From positions 1-64,000 of the forward strand of contig JAKCPI010009486.1 of the NCBI GenBank assembly GCA_023213315.1: 64,000 nt of DNA, read 5' to 3'. How positions within the stretch are numbered: the first letter of the stretch is position 1; the number at the start of each line of letters is the position of its first letter. This document shows positions 1-10,542 of this stretch, piece after piece. The translations under genes and the position numbers were made by a program. The stretch is from Euborellia annulipes. Lineage: Eukaryota; Arthropoda; Insecta; Dermaptera; Anisolabididae. The notes beneath the pieces are model-generated. The model made no database searches, was not told where the DNA came from, and saw only the letters and a list, made by a program, of their open reading frames with translations.

Positions 1-240
1 TAAAAAAGACAGTCTGCGTGAATATTTATATCTCATAGGCTCCGAAACTACTGGACGGATTTTCGTGGAGTTTTTTTAATAAGTAGACAATTTTCCGGGG
101 GTGGTTTGAGACTATCATTATATTTGATTAGGGATAGCGGACCCCTATTTAAAAGGCACAAGAATTTCCCCATTGGAAAGCATTGTATTCTATCTCTTCT
201 TATGAAAAATTTTTATCAATTAATTTTACTTTCTCGTTAG
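1..240. repeat. Degraded dispersed repeat fragment
   Basis: The wording around 30-65 (actactggacggattttcg) is of a type that recurs in old transposon tails of many invertebrate genomes. No termini, target duplication or reading frame are visible. The fragment ends just before family A copy 1. The class is not assignable from sequence alone. Confidence 0.3.
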
Positions 241-275
241 TAATTAAAATGAACTCGATGAACCGCAGTTACTTC

Positions 276-896
276 ATCTTCGGTAATCGAAAGTTGTGTA
301 CTGTGCTTGTCTCACCAGATTTTTTGTGTCGACATGTATTTAGTTTCCGACAGTAGGGTACATTCGATTTTCAAGATGTAAAATTTATAAGTATGGCAAA
401 ATATTTATATTTTGTTACCATGGCAACCATTTCTCCTATCTTTTCTATGGAGTACAAGAGTAAAGTGGTCTTCAGAAGATTTCAATCTCAAAATGAGAAT
501 ATACATTTGAAAGAGCATCTAAAAAATAATTGATTTTTGAATTTAAAAAAAAATCGTTGGAGCGAATTTTGAGAAAATTGAAAAAAACTGAAAAAGTGCA
601 TCAGTAAAGTACTAGTACTCTTAGGTCGATTTTGTTCAAAAGCTTCGTGTCACGTCCCATGGGGGTGCCTAACTTAAATATAAAATTTCAACCACCTAGC
701 TCAATTCCTTCATGTTTCAAATTGGATACAGACAGACACACAGACAGACCATGTCGCGAAAACCACTTTTTTGGATTCAGGAGACCTCAAAACGTGTATA
801 TCCATCAAAATCTCGACATCGAATTTTTGACATGAATCCAATACTTTCTCTCTCTATATATATTAACATATATATAGAGGTAAGAGAAAGTAAAAA
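276..896 (+). repeat. Family A copy 1, 5'-truncated
   Basis: A hairpin-ended non-autonomous element. This copy lacks the first ~60 bp of the left hairpin (it begins at the TTCGGTAATCG loop) but keeps the X-box palindrome GTTACCATGGCAAC at 414-427, the AGTACTAGTACT core near 610-620, the short CA/GACA microsatellite at 730-750, and the right hairpin of CTCTC + TATATA + GAGGTAAGAGAAAG ending near 896. ORFs at 632-915 are just this repeat translated. It may be a Helentron/HINE-like element, because it has a terminal stem-loop, an internal microsatellite and no obvious TSD. Class is inferred, repeat status is seen. Confidence 0.85.
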
Positions 897-1210
897 CTGT
901 ATGGAAACCCATTAAAAATAAAAATTGCAACTCAACAAGAAAAGTTGTTCTTTTCACGAACTGTCAGCAAACGAGTTGTTACAAAAGCCTTTTCTTAAAT
1001 CTAAGATAAAAGTTTCAAAGTTAATCTTAACCGATTTTTAAATCTTTTATATAAAGAAGTTTAAAATATTTTTTTCTTGAATTATTAAAGTTACTTAATA
1101 ATGAAAGTTAACACCATCTTATATATTTATTTATTTACTAGCGTATATTTTTATTAGAAAAGTCGGTTTCGATAGAGGGGCCTTGTTCAGAACTCTATAA
1201 ATCTCATCTT
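897..1210. other. AT-rich gap
   Basis: Unique AT-rich sequence between family A copies 1 and 2. No gene, hairpin or recognisable repeat seen. Confidence 0.5.
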
Positions 1211-1884
1211 AAAAATCTGGTGTGACTGGCGCACAGCACACAACTTTCTCTTACCTTCGGTAATCGAAAGTTGTGTACTGTGCTTGTCACACCAGATTTT
1301 TTGTGTCGACATATATTTAGTTCCCGACAGTACGGAACATTTGAATTCAGATGTAAAATTTATAAGTATGGGAAAATATTTATATTTTGTTACCATGGCA
1401 ACCATTTCTCCTATCTTCCCTATGAAATACAAGAGTAAAGTGGTCTTCAGAAGATTTCAATCGCAAAATGAGAATATACATTTTAAAGAGCATCTAAAAA
1501 ATAATTGATTTTTGAATTTAAAAAAAAATCGTTGGAGCAAATTTTGAGAAAATCGAAAAAAACTGAAAAAGTACATCAGTAAAGTACTAGTACTTTTTGG
1601 CCGATTTTGATTAAAAGCTTATTTTCCGGTCCCGGGGGTGTTTAACTTAAATATAAAATTTCAACCTCATAGCTCAATTCCTTCATGCTTAATATTGAAC
1701 ACACACACACACACACACCCACCCCACCCACACACAGACAGACCATGTTGCGAAAACCACTTTTTGGATTCAGGGGACCTCAAAACGTGAAGATCCATCA
1801 AAATCTCGACATCGAATTTTGACATGAATCCAATACTTTCTCTCATATATATATTACATATATACATACGTAAGAAAGTAAAAA
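1211..1884 (+). repeat. Family A copy 2, full length
   Basis: The most complete reference copy. The left hairpin is TCTGGTGTGAC at 1216 pairing with GTCACACCAGA at ~1287, enclosing GTTGTGT arms around a TTCGGTAATCG loop. The perfect X-box GTTACCATGGCAAC is at 1389-1402. A (CA)n tract with CACCC interruptions is at 1699-1735, followed by GACAGACCATG. The right hairpin is CTTTCTCTCATATATATAT...CGTAAGAAAG, ending at 1884. A 74-codon frame at 1284-1508 recurs in other copies but follows from their similarity. Confidence 0.9.
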
Positions 1885-2300
1885 TGAGATGTCGGTTTAA
1901 TAATCTCTCTATCTTTTCTAATAAACTAAACTTTCTCCCTTTTTTGTTTTTAGAAGACAGCGACCATACCATGACTCATTTCCTACCGATATACACCTCA
2001 CTGATATTTCTAAAACGATAAAATTATACAAACTTCGAGACAATAAACATTGAAATATTATTAAATAAGGGAAGGTGTATGCTTGTTTCTTGACAATGAG
2101 AAAAATAACTTTTAGAGTGTTTTCTCCGAATATTTCGAAGGCATTTATTAGCACTTCTTCATCAGCGGCTGTTTATTATTATTAAATAAGTCTATTAAAA
2201 ATGTATAGCTGTAGAAAACCTCCGAATTAGACATCTATATCTTTTTTGGATATCGTACGTAAAAAAAAAAACTTTTATATTCTGATCCATAAGTCATTAA
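1885..2300. other. AT-rich gap
   Basis: Low-complexity AT-rich DNA. The short ORFs here have no codon bias, splice context or similarity I recognise. Confidence 0.5.
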
Positions 2301-2456
2301 CATAGGCGTAACTAGAGAATTTGGCTGGTGGGGGTGGAGGTGCATGGGCCCAGCCATTCTCTGGGGGGTCTGGATGGTCCCATATTGTCTCAATTTTTCT
2401 GGGGCGGGGAGCCATCTCCCGGGCTCCCTCCCTGGACCCCCCTAGTTACGCCCATG
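2301..2456. mobile_element. Palindromic MITE, GGCGTAACTAG family (copy 1)
   Basis: Inverted ends AGGCGTAACTAG (2304-2315) and CTAGTTACGCCC (2442-2453) enclose a G-rich left half and a C-rich right half, including CCATATTGTCTCAATTTTTC. Two further copies are at 34.69 and 42.24 kb. About 155 bp, no coding capacity; superfamily not determined. Confidence 0.75.
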
Positions 2457-2524
2457 GTCATTAATCATCTTCTGCCTTATTTATTTATTATTTAAAATAA
2501 TCGTCTATCACTTTATTTATTTCG

Positions 2525-2657
2525 ATCCCGAAGCACAGTGGTAGCCCGTGACCCGTGGCTCAGAGAAAAGACATTATCTTCTCATTGAAATTAATAGGAT
2601 TGGGTTCAATATGGCCTTAAATGCCGAAAAAGACCTTAAACAAATTTAAAAAAGAGC
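2525..2657 (+). repeat. SINE fragment, 3' part
   Basis: Contains the tail words ATGGCCTTAAATGCC and GAAAAAGACCTTAAA followed by an A-rich end. These also close the SINE at 19.09-19.25 kb. The tRNA-like head is mostly lost. Confidence 0.55.
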
Positions 2658-2819
2658 ATAGTAATATTAATCTATTATTTAGGTGTCTTAGAATGAAATG
2701 ATAGGCCTATTTTCTGAATATTCTAAAGAAGAATGATCTTGTAATTTTGCAATGTAATCACTTGAAAAACGAATGAACAAATAAAATCAATAGATGAATG
2801 GTTGGATTGGATTATCTTT

Positions 2820-3190
2820 GAAGGTGGTTCTTTTCGTGACGAACCCTTTGTTATCTACTCGAACTGACAGTGGCCAGCCAACTGTAGGGCTTGAAGGGAC
2901 CCTCTGTCCCCAAAAACCCCTCCTGTCTCCAAAAAGCAAATGCTGAGAGACTCTCAATGTTGCAAGCGACCCACTTGACAGCTAACGATGCACCCTACCC
3001 AACAGCACATCTCCAAACCTTCGAAGAGTTTTCTTCTAAACGCGACAATATGCGCCAATCAGCTTAGAGTTCATGCTCCAGCGCCCTTCTGCCCCTTTCA
3101 CCCTTCCCATCCCTTAATATCCTTAATTTACTCTCGATTCTTGAAATGATCGACGGAATCAGAAAATCCTTTTAGTCACATCTAATTATC
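2820..3190. promoter_or_regulatory. Candidate regulatory island 1
   Basis: A GC-richer, repeat-free block bounded by AT-rich DNA. It has no sustained reading frame on either strand, but dense non-repetitive word content such as ACTGACAGTGG, GCAAGCGACCCACTTGACAG and GCGCCAATCAG. The abrupt composition change is what one sees for conserved non-coding elements in AT-rich animal genomes. Function is inferred. Confidence 0.35.
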
Positions 3191-3419
3191 TTTAATAGAT
3201 TACCATTTTTTTTTTTTATTATAGTAATGAAATTAAATGAAAATTTTCTCTCCAGCCTAATTGTTCTAAATTGTATTAAAAATCAGTTTATTATTTACAT
3301 GCCTTTCGTCTTTACCTTTTAACAAATTATACACATTTAAGAAATAAAGGGGTTTCATTATTATTTCAACTGAATCCAACACTGACACAAAATCGATTAC
3401 GTCCCCCTAATTTGTTTTT

Positions 3420-3872
3420 TGACTAAAGGTAATTAATATTATAAAGTTATTATGGAAGTTTTTAATTATAGGCCACATTTGTATTAATTATTTATTTAAA
3501 ATATAAATAATGTACAACGTTTCGACTTTTTATTCTGCAGTCGGAGCAAGCGCACAGTACTTGAAAACAACTGCAGAATAAGCAGTCGAAACGTTGTACA
3601 GTATTTATATAATATTTTTAATAAATAATTAAAATATTGCCCTCGGGGCTTGGTGCAGTGGCTAGCGTGCTGGCCTTCTGTGCCAGGGGTTGCGGGTTCG
3701 CATCCCGTCTTATGCGACAATTTATTTCAATTTAATTGGCTACCAATAAATTAAAATAATAGAGACGGGGTCTAAATGGCCTGCGATTTAATAAATTTAA
3801 AAAAAATAATACAAATGTGGTCAATAATTACAAACTGCCATAAAAATAATAATACAAACCTCAAAAGCTTCA
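3420..3872. repeat. Fold-back element with a SINE in its right arm
   Basis: The outer left arm (~3430-3484, ...GGCCACATTTGTATTAATTA) pairs with ~3808-3868 (AATACAAATGTGGTC...). An inner pair at 3485-3530 and 3580-3632 contains AACGTTTCGAC and GTCGAAACGTT. The right arm is split by the SINE at 3640-3812. The CGTTTCGAC core is the shared signature of the fold-back elements in this window. Confidence 0.75.
3640..3812 (+). repeat. tRNA-derived SINE
   Basis: The head CCTCGGGGCTTGGTGCAGTGGCTAGCG has an A-box-like stretch, and GGGTTCGCATCCC is a B box of RNA polymerase III. A body follows with AATTGGCTACCAATAAATT and TCTAAATGGCC, then an A-rich end. It sits between the arms of the fold-back, so it arrived later. 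Confidence 0.75.
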
Positions 3873-3889
3873 ATAAATATTATAAAACC

Positions 3890-4393
3890 TCCCTAGTATA
3901 GAAGAGGTTGGATAAAAGGAACCAGAAATAAGGATTAGTTCACTAGCTAGAAACGAACTCAGGAGGAGTTAGGAGCATATCTCACTTGGGGTCAGATTGG
4001 TTCCTCCACCAGTTTGGTTGCGCCACCAGCCGTGCAGCGTTTGTACATCCTACTAGTGTCTCCACCGCTGTGGAAATTGAATTTCAAATTGAATTAGATC
4101 AGATTTTTAAAATGCAGTGTTTTAAAAAGCACTGCTGATGTCTCTCTTGGTTGCCTGATTGGTTGCTCGGTTTGGTTGCTGCGGTAACTACGGTGTCGCC
4201 ACTGGTTGCGCCACCGTGGTGTCCTAGTGGGATACCGGCCTTAGAGATAGGAAATGCTGTAACTTCACGGGGTGCCGGTAGGTGGCTACGGCTAGAGGCC
4301 GGTTGGATTTGAGGTGTGTGTCTTCGAGCACGTAAGCACCTCGTGTAAATAAACGGGGATCCCGATAGGAATTTCAAATAATAATAATAATTT
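3890..4393 (+). repeat. Second SINE-like family, copy 1 (head truncated)
   Basis: This is the reverse complement of most of 12.1-12.35 kb. Shared words are AACCAGAAATAAGGATTAG, ACGGGGTGCCGGTAGGTGGC and AACGGGGATCCCGATAGG, ending in (AAT)n. It carries ~230 bp around 3985-4230, including several TGGTTGC motifs, that is missing from the 12.1-kb copy. The tRNA-like head of the other copy is absent here. The ORF on the opposite strand at 4099-4425 is this repeat. Confidence 0.7.
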
Positions 4394-4600
4394 CTCATTA
4401 TTATTGGTAAAAGGAAAGAGTCCAAGAATTTAAATTTTGTGGGAGTAAAACAATTTTCATGGCCTTTATTTAGGTAAACTCTTCATTATATAAAATTAAA
4501 AAAAGGAAAATACACAAATCTATCTAATCTAATCTAATCTATCTATCTAATTATATTAAACGAGCAATGTACGTTTATTTGTTTGTTTGTTTATATATAT
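4394..4600. repeat. AT-rich DNA with ATCTA microsatellite
   Basis: Imperfect (TCTAA)/(TCTA) repeats at about 4518-4552 in AT-rich sequence. Nothing else seen. Confidence 0.5.
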
Positions 4601-5055
4601 GCATATCGGTTCTCGAAAACGGCTCTAACGATTTTTTTCAAATTTTAAATATATACTATTTGTGGTCCCAAAATGAAATTGTGCTAGGTCTCATGTTTGG
4701 AAAAATTCGGGTACTAGTACTTTACTGGTGTACTTTTTTTAGTTTTTTCCAATTTTCTCGAAATTTCCTTTAAAGATTTCTTTCAAATTTTAAATATTTG
4801 CTATTTCCGTGATACAAAACAACATGCGCTAGGTTTCATTTTCAGAAAACATCGAGTACTAGTACTTTACTGGTGTACTTTTTTTAGTTTTTTCCAATTT
4901 TCTCGAAATTTCCTTTAAAGATTTCTTTCAAATTTTAAATAGTTCCTAGTTCCCGTATAAAAAACAAATTGCGCTAGGTCTCGTCTTCGGGAAACCTCGA
5001 GCACTAATACTTTACTGGTGTATTTTCTTTTCCAATTTTCGTTTTAAAGGTTTTA
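4600..5055. repeat. Three ~145-bp tandem units
   Basis: The block ACTAGTACTTTACTGGTG followed by TTTTTTCCAATTTTCTCG recurs at 4713, 4858 and (as ACTAATAC) 5003. The units are joined by TTTCAAATTTTAAATA and GCGCTAGGTCTC. The ACTAGTACTTTACTG and TTTTCTCGAAATTT words resemble the middle of family A in reverse, so this may be a tandemly amplified relative. Confidence 0.7.
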
Positions 5056-5835
5056 TAATGTTCAAAGCCTAGTGAGCTTGCTTCTTGGTCAAACTCTCCC
5101 TTTCTTTACCCTGGACCAACAGATTTAACTCTCCACGAATATTAAATTTTAATTAGTGTGCAATTTTGTAAATTTAATTTTTTATATCAATAATTACTTA
5201 CAATGTATTTAATTTAATAATGTCAAAAAGGCCAATTAGTAGAAAAATACCTATTATTTAAATTCTATTATTAAAATACTAATTATTAATTAATTTTATT
5301 GAAAATAATAATTTTTAATTGTCCCCAGGCTGACGCATTTCCTGGGCAACTCTCTAATATCTCATGATTAAAGTTTTCTTATGAGGCACTGTCTCCTCTA
5401 AGTATCCACTCAGTAATGTTTTTTATTTATTTATTTATTCCTCAAAACTCTCCCTGGACTGTTATTTCTTATTTTGGTGTTTTTATTGATGGTTCTATTG
5501 AGGAGCAAGTTGTCTCCTTATAATTTCTTTCAAATTTTAAATATTTTCTGATATACTTTTTTTTTACAATTTTACAAAAAAAAAGACCGAGCTCCGGCTC
5601 GGTCACCCCGGAACTGAGTTATTATTACTGTTAGCAAAAATTCCTTCATTATAATTTGTTTAGACGCGTGTTTAAATTCCATTATTTTCACTTTATCGTC
5701 TATATTTTGCTTAATTACTAAACCTAATGCTAGATTTTTAGAAAAATGAAAGTAGCTTAATTATTAAATGAAATGATTGTTTAATGTTAAAATCTGAATA
5801 ATCACTCGCCTTTTGAAAATGAACTTTTTGTATTA
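5056..5835. other. AT-rich gap with one 20-bp palindrome
   Basis: Mostly AT-rich. A short perfect hairpin GACCGAGCTCCGGCTCGGTC lies at 5585-5604 beside an A-run. It could be a transposon end, but no partner was found. Confidence 0.45.
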
Positions 5836-5839
5836 ATTA

Positions 5840-6230
5840 ACGAGAGCGCCCAAGTGTTGTCTTCTTGAATGGATCATAATTTCGACCTCCTTCCACCCTT
5901 TTTCTCTCTCTCTCTCTCACCCTGGACCATTTTCCAGCAAAACGGATGCCAAGAATTGTGCTTCACCGTAAGTTCCAGTCGTAAGCACAAAGCTAAGAGT
6001 CGTTTCCAGCGAATTAACTCCCTGCAATGACAAGTGACAAACATACCACCCCCGTGCCCAAAGTATTTCTGCTCCCTTTCTCGCCCCAGACCATACAGAT
6101 ACAAATCGTCTCTCTTGTTTGGGCCCCTTATGGCCTGCCGAAAGCGACTAATTGGGGTTTTCAATATCAAAGACTCTGAGAGATCTGACAATTTCATTAA
6201 TGAATGACAAAAGCTGCTGATCATAAAACG
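5840..6230. promoter_or_regulatory. Candidate regulatory island 2
   Basis: GC-richer unique block between AT-rich flanks with a (CT)n tract at 5902-5920. Words include CCCTTATGGCCTGCC, GCGACTAATTGGGG and TTCATTAATGAATGAC (homeodomain-like). A 116-codon frame on the - strand spans it but has no recognisable domain and stops inside a CT tract, so I do not call it coding. Confidence 0.35.
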
Positions 6231-6740
6231 AACAAAAAAAAAAAATAATGAAATTGGATTAATAAGAAGAGAAATTCATTTAATTAACGAGAAATTAAAA
6301 GCATAGCAAAAGTTAAAATAAAAAAGTATCTCTTTGTTATAATGTTCTTTTGAAATATTTACTAACTATATGCCAGTATTTGTAATTGTATAATAATTAG
6401 AAATAAAAGACATTTTTGTGTATTTTATATACGCGGAACTAATGGGGCGTTTAGCCCCCGTGCCTTCTTTAGAGTGGATCTTTCTAAATAAAAAGAAACT
6501 AAAGGTTTTTGTTTATAGTTTATTACAAAAATACATTTAAAATTACCATACTTTCTCTTTATATTCTATACGAGAAAGTAAAAATGTATAACAAATAACA
6601 TTTACAGTATTTTAATTAGGCTATAACAATTTTAAACGTCGGTTTTTCTTTGCAAATTTTTGCAATACTATACTTACATTTAATTTTTGAAGTACTTACT
6701 AAGAGAGAGTAAGAAACAGAAAGAAAAAGTAACATTAATT
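6231..6740. other. AT-rich gap with a solo family A terminal hairpin
   Basis: A small stem CTTTCTCTTTATATTCTATACGAGAAAG lies at about 6550-6577 and matches the right end of family A without its body. The rest is AT-rich, with GGGCGTTTAGCCCCC near 6442. Confidence 0.45.
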
Positions 6741-7030
6741 TTTTTTTTTTATTTTTGACGTGACAACGTCTTACAAATCATGTTAGAGGGGCATGCACGA
6801 AAAAGTTTATCAGCTTGAATAACTCCTCTGTCTTAAGAGGTATAATTATGGGGAATATACGGTTAGAAAGAATGAGTTTTCAGCTAAAGATTTCATCATT
6901 TATTTTTTTCCTATGATTTTATTTTACCGCGCTGCGGTAAATTCTAATTTGAAATTTTAAACCCCTGTAGATTCCGAACGGCTAATCAGATCTGATTAAA
7001 TGAGATGTCATTTGGTGCAGAAAGATAAAT
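6741..7030 (+). repeat. Solo left end of the 336-bp-array element
   Basis: Near-identical to 7387-7673. It starts with GACGTGACAACGTC after a T-run and continues through AGAGGGGCATGCACG, ACCGCGCTGCGGTAAATT and CCCTGTAGATTCCGAACGG, then stops after GTGCAGAAAGATAA. This is where the tandem array continues in the neighbour. Confidence 0.8.
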
Positions 7031-7386
7031 GAAAAACATTTTTTCTTGGCCTGATTAATTATTATAAACATCTTGGCAACTTTTCTGGGCAAAAATATCA
7101 GGTCACATAATACATATCCTTCATTTGTCAAAAATCACAATCGCGTGGCAAATGATATCTACTAGAAATTTCATAAAATTTGACTAATTCAAAGACCTGA
7201 TACTCTTGTCCTGAAGATGGTAAGAACTTAGCCCCCGAAACGGGGTTTATAAAATAGAAAACGAAAAAAAAAAACTGCTGTTTTTTAATTTCAAACAGTA
7301 CCTGCCTTCATAATCTCTTTGTAACATATTTGTTTTTAATACAATAGTATAGCACATCTCGAGGTTACTTGTCTTGTAAGGTAGGT
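7031..7386. repeat. AT-rich spacer with solo fold-back core
   Basis: Contains CCTGAAGATGGTAAGAAC...CCCCGAAACGGGG near 7212-7248, the core arrangement of the fold-back family, and weak inverted words ATATCAGGTC and GACCTGATA at 7098 and 7194. Otherwise AT-rich. Confidence 0.45.
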
Positions 7387-7398
7387 TAATTTTTTTTT

Positions 7399-9296
7399 TT
7401 TGACGTGACAACGTCTTACAAATCATGTTAGAGGGGCATGCACGAAAAAGTTTATCAGCTTGAATAACTCCTCTGTCTTAAGAGGTATAATTATGGGGAA
7501 TATACGGTTAGAAAGAATGAGTTTTCAGCTAAAGATTTCACCATTTATTTTTTTCCTATCATTTTATTTTACCGCGCTGCGGTAAATTCTAATTTGAAAA
7601 TTTAAACCCCTGTAGATTCCGAACGGCTAATCAGATCTGACTAAATGAGATGTCATTTAGTGCAGAAAGATAACCTCTAATAGAATAAATAAAAAAATCC
7701 CGAGTAATTAACTCCAAAATTGGTTTTTTTCTCGAAAAACCTCATTTTTTAGGCAAAAAAATATCGAAAAATAGCCCTACTTGTGCAACGCATAGCGACT
7801 TGACCATAAAAGCTATATTAAATCTAAATATAGTTTTAGAAAGTGGTTCAATACCCCGGGGTGTTTTTTTCTTTTTTTTGATATGAGGTCATTTTACCGC
7901 ATGAGAGCACTCGGCGGGATTTCGTTTTTCGAAAATTTAAACCCCTGTAGATTCCGAACGGCTAATCAGATCTGACTAAATGAGATGTCATTTAGTGCAG
8001 AAAGATAACCTCTAATAGAATAAATAAAAAAATCCCGAGTAATTAACTCCAAAATTGTTTTTTTCTTGAAAAACCTCATTTTTTAGGCAAAAAAATATCG
8101 AAAAATAGCCCTACTTGTGCAACGCATAGCGACTTGACCATAAAAGCTATATTAAATCTAAATATAGTTTTAGAAAGAGTGGTTCAATACCCCGGGGTGT
8201 TTTTTTCTTTTTTTTGATATGAGGTTATTTTACCGCATGAGAGCACTCGGCGGGATTTCGTTTTTCGAATATTTAAACCCCTGTAGATTCCGAACGGCTA
8301 ATCAGATCTGATTAAATGAGATGTCATTTGGTGCAGAAAGATAACCTCTAATAGAATAAATAAAAAAATCCCGAGTAATTAACTCCAAAATTGGTTTTTT
8401 TCTCGAAAAACCTCATTTTTTAGGCAAAAAAATATCGAAAAATAGCCCTATTTGTGCAACGCATAGCGACTTGACCATAAAAGCTATATTAAATCTAAAT
8501 ATAGTTTTAGAAAGAGTGGTTCAATACCCCGGGGTGTTTTTTTCTTTTTTTTGATATGAGGTCATTTTACCGCATGAGAGCACTCGGCGTGATTTCGTTT
8601 TTCGAAAATTTAAACCCCTGTAGATTCCGAACGACTAATCAGATCTGATTAAATGAGATGTCATTTGGTGCAGAAAGATAACCTCTAATAGAATAAATAA
8701 AAAAATCCCGAGTAATTAACTCCAAAATTGGTTTTTTTCTCGAAAAACCTCATTTTTTAGGCAAAAAAATATCGAAAAATAGCCCTACTTGTGCATCGCA
8801 TAGCGACTTGACCATAAAAGCTTTATTAAATCTAAATATAGTTTTAGAAAGAGTGGTTCAATACCCCGGGGTGTTTTTTTCTTTTTTTTGATATGAGGTC
8901 ATTTTACCGCATGAGAGCACTCGGCGGGATTTCGTTTTTCGAAAATTTAAATCCCTGTAGATTCCGAACGACTAATCAGATCTGATTAAATGAGATGTCA
9001 TTTGGTGCAGAAAGATAACCTCTAATAGAATAAATAAAAAAATCCCGAGTAATTAACTCCAAAATTAGTTTTTTTCTCGAAAATCCTCACTTTTTAAGCA
9101 TAAGTCGCTCTTAATGGATAAAAAAAAGCCACACCTGTCATATATTGTTTCAATGAAAATGTTTGAACATGTTTATTTATGAAAACAAATTACTAGTAAA
9201 AAAAAAAATAAAAACAATACTTTCTCTCTTTATATTTCAATATAGGTAAGAGAAAAAAAAATTTTTGAAATCAAGCAAAAAGACGTTGTCACGTTA
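7399..9296. mobile_element. ~1.9-kb element: inverted termini around a tandem array
   Basis: The left end ACGTGACAACGTCTT (7403-7417) is repeated perfectly inverted at 9280-9294 (AAGACGTTGTCACGT). Between them is a single-copy left part (to ~7600), an array of ~336-bp units, and a right part with a CTTTCTC...GTAAGAG hairpin at 9213-9250. There is no coding capacity. The superfamily is not recognised. The adjacent partial copy shows the left end has moved or duplicated without the array. Confidence 0.7.
7602..9090 (+). repeat. 336-bp tandem array, ~4.4 units
   Basis: The marker GTAGATTCCGAACG occurs at 7612, 7947, 8283, 8620 and 8957, spaced 335, 336, 337 and 337 bp. Each full unit has CCCGAGTAATTAACTCC, GCAACGCATAGCGACTTGACC, CAATACCCCGGGGTG and GAGAGCACTCGGCG. 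Units differ by only a few substitutions, which means recent amplification or ongoing homogenisation. The fifth is cut by the right flank. Confidence 0.95.
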
Positions 9297-9300
9297 AAAA

Positions 9301-9390
9301 GCCACCGGCTGTGTAGAAGACACAGCCAACACCTAATTTTTTTTTATTATAAAATAATCATCGAGAAATAAAGATGTTATTGATAAACTC
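9301..9390. repeat. Small hairpin next to the array element
   Basis: GGCTGTGTAGAAGACACAGCC at ~9307-9327 forms an 8-bp stem with a 5-nt loop. Its role is unknown and may be part of the element's flank. Confidence 0.4.
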
Positions 9391-9502
9391 GCCCCTGGGA
9401 TTTAGTGCAGTGGAGTATTGGAGGCAAGAGACGGGATTCGAACCCTTGGCCCCTAACACAAGAGGCAGAAATTCTACCACTAAGCTATGGCCCGAGAGTA
9501 AT
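9391..9502 (-). repeat. tRNA-derived SINE head
   Basis: Reading the - strand, CTCTCGGGCCATAGCTTAG then GGTTCGAATCCCGTCTC gives A-box-like and B-box motifs. Resembles the SINE at 19.09 kb (shared CCTCTTGTGNTAGG). It is an ordinary SINE rather than a tRNA gene, because the acceptor stem does not pair. Confidence 0.65.
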
Positions 9503-9850
9503 TTATTTATTTATTTTTTTTTGGTAATTAATAATACAAAAAAAAAAATGCTACTACTATTATTATTTTAGTAAGTAACATTTTTATTTTATTATTATTA
9601 ACACTAAATCAAAGATGACATTGCCGGCTCCTATGGAGAGGGGGGTGGGGGTAGGGCGTAGTTCTCCTGGTAGTAAAGTGGTTGGTTGCGTTTAAATAAT
9701 AAATGGCTGTTTTAAATTAATATTTTACTTGATTATACTGTATCTTTCATAAAATTAAGTTATAAAATCTGAAATGCATTATATCAATTTTGCTTAATTT
9801 TTACTTTGGTTGCTTTTAAAAAATTAAAGGTTGTAATTTTTTTTATTTTC
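9503..9850. other. AT-rich gap
   Basis: AT-rich with (TTA)n stretches and a short G-run near 9640. Nothing else supported. Confidence 0.5.
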
Positions 9851-10330
9851 TTTCTTTGACATAAGTTCACTTGTGCGAGAGTTAATTGCTGCCCCCGGCG
9901 GGCAAACAGATCACGGCCAGACATTTTATGACCCTTTTCCCTTTGGGGCCTTGTTTCCTTCGAACCCTTGCAAAAACCTATTTCTGCATTAGACAAAAGA
10001 GTAGTGGGGGGTAGGTGGGAGGGTAGGGGGGAGGAGTGCAGAGTATAGCGTTCATTGTATGTAGAGAATGATTTTAATGAATCGCTCGCTCAGTTAATGT
10101 TGATATAGGATCGTGTCGTCAATAAAGTTTCGTTGTCTCGTATCTCGAATTCACTTTTACGATTTGGAATGGGAAGAAATGCGACATTGGAGCCCTTAAT
10201 CCGTTCATAATTGTTATTAGGGATGTCGCACCCTGTAAAACCCTTTAGCTTAACACGCATTAAAGATAGGGCTCATGTTGGTTAATACCTGATCCTTACC
10301 AAGATTTCCTATCACAATGATTGTTAATAA
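9850..10330. promoter_or_regulatory. Candidate regulatory island 3
   Basis: Unique, GC-richer. Words include GAGTTAATTGCTG, ACATTTTATGACCC, CGTCAATAAAG and GGTTAATACCTGATCC, several of which resemble Hox/Cdx- and Meis-type sites. No reading frame is sustained through the block. A G-rich tract at 10003-10035 lies inside it. Confidence 0.35.
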
Positions 10331-10542
10331 TGAAAGATGGAATACTATTAAATTTTATTATAAAATTTGGGGTTAAATGAACACATAAAAATCATTCAAA
10401 TTATTTTGAATGTCTTCTCTCCTTTGATCCAAAATATCACATGTTTTATTGGAAAACAAATACTAAATACTGCTGAGATAATATTGATAACTGGAAGCTG
10501 CTGATAAGTTATCTTATAGTAACAATTTATTTAAATATATTA

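Noticed and set aside
5874..6224. 116-codon - strand frame
   Set aside because: Ends in a translated CT-repeat and has no recognised domain.
7602..9090. Possible CRISPR-like or gene array
   Set aside because: Units are 336 bp with no unique spacers; this is a satellite-type tandem array.
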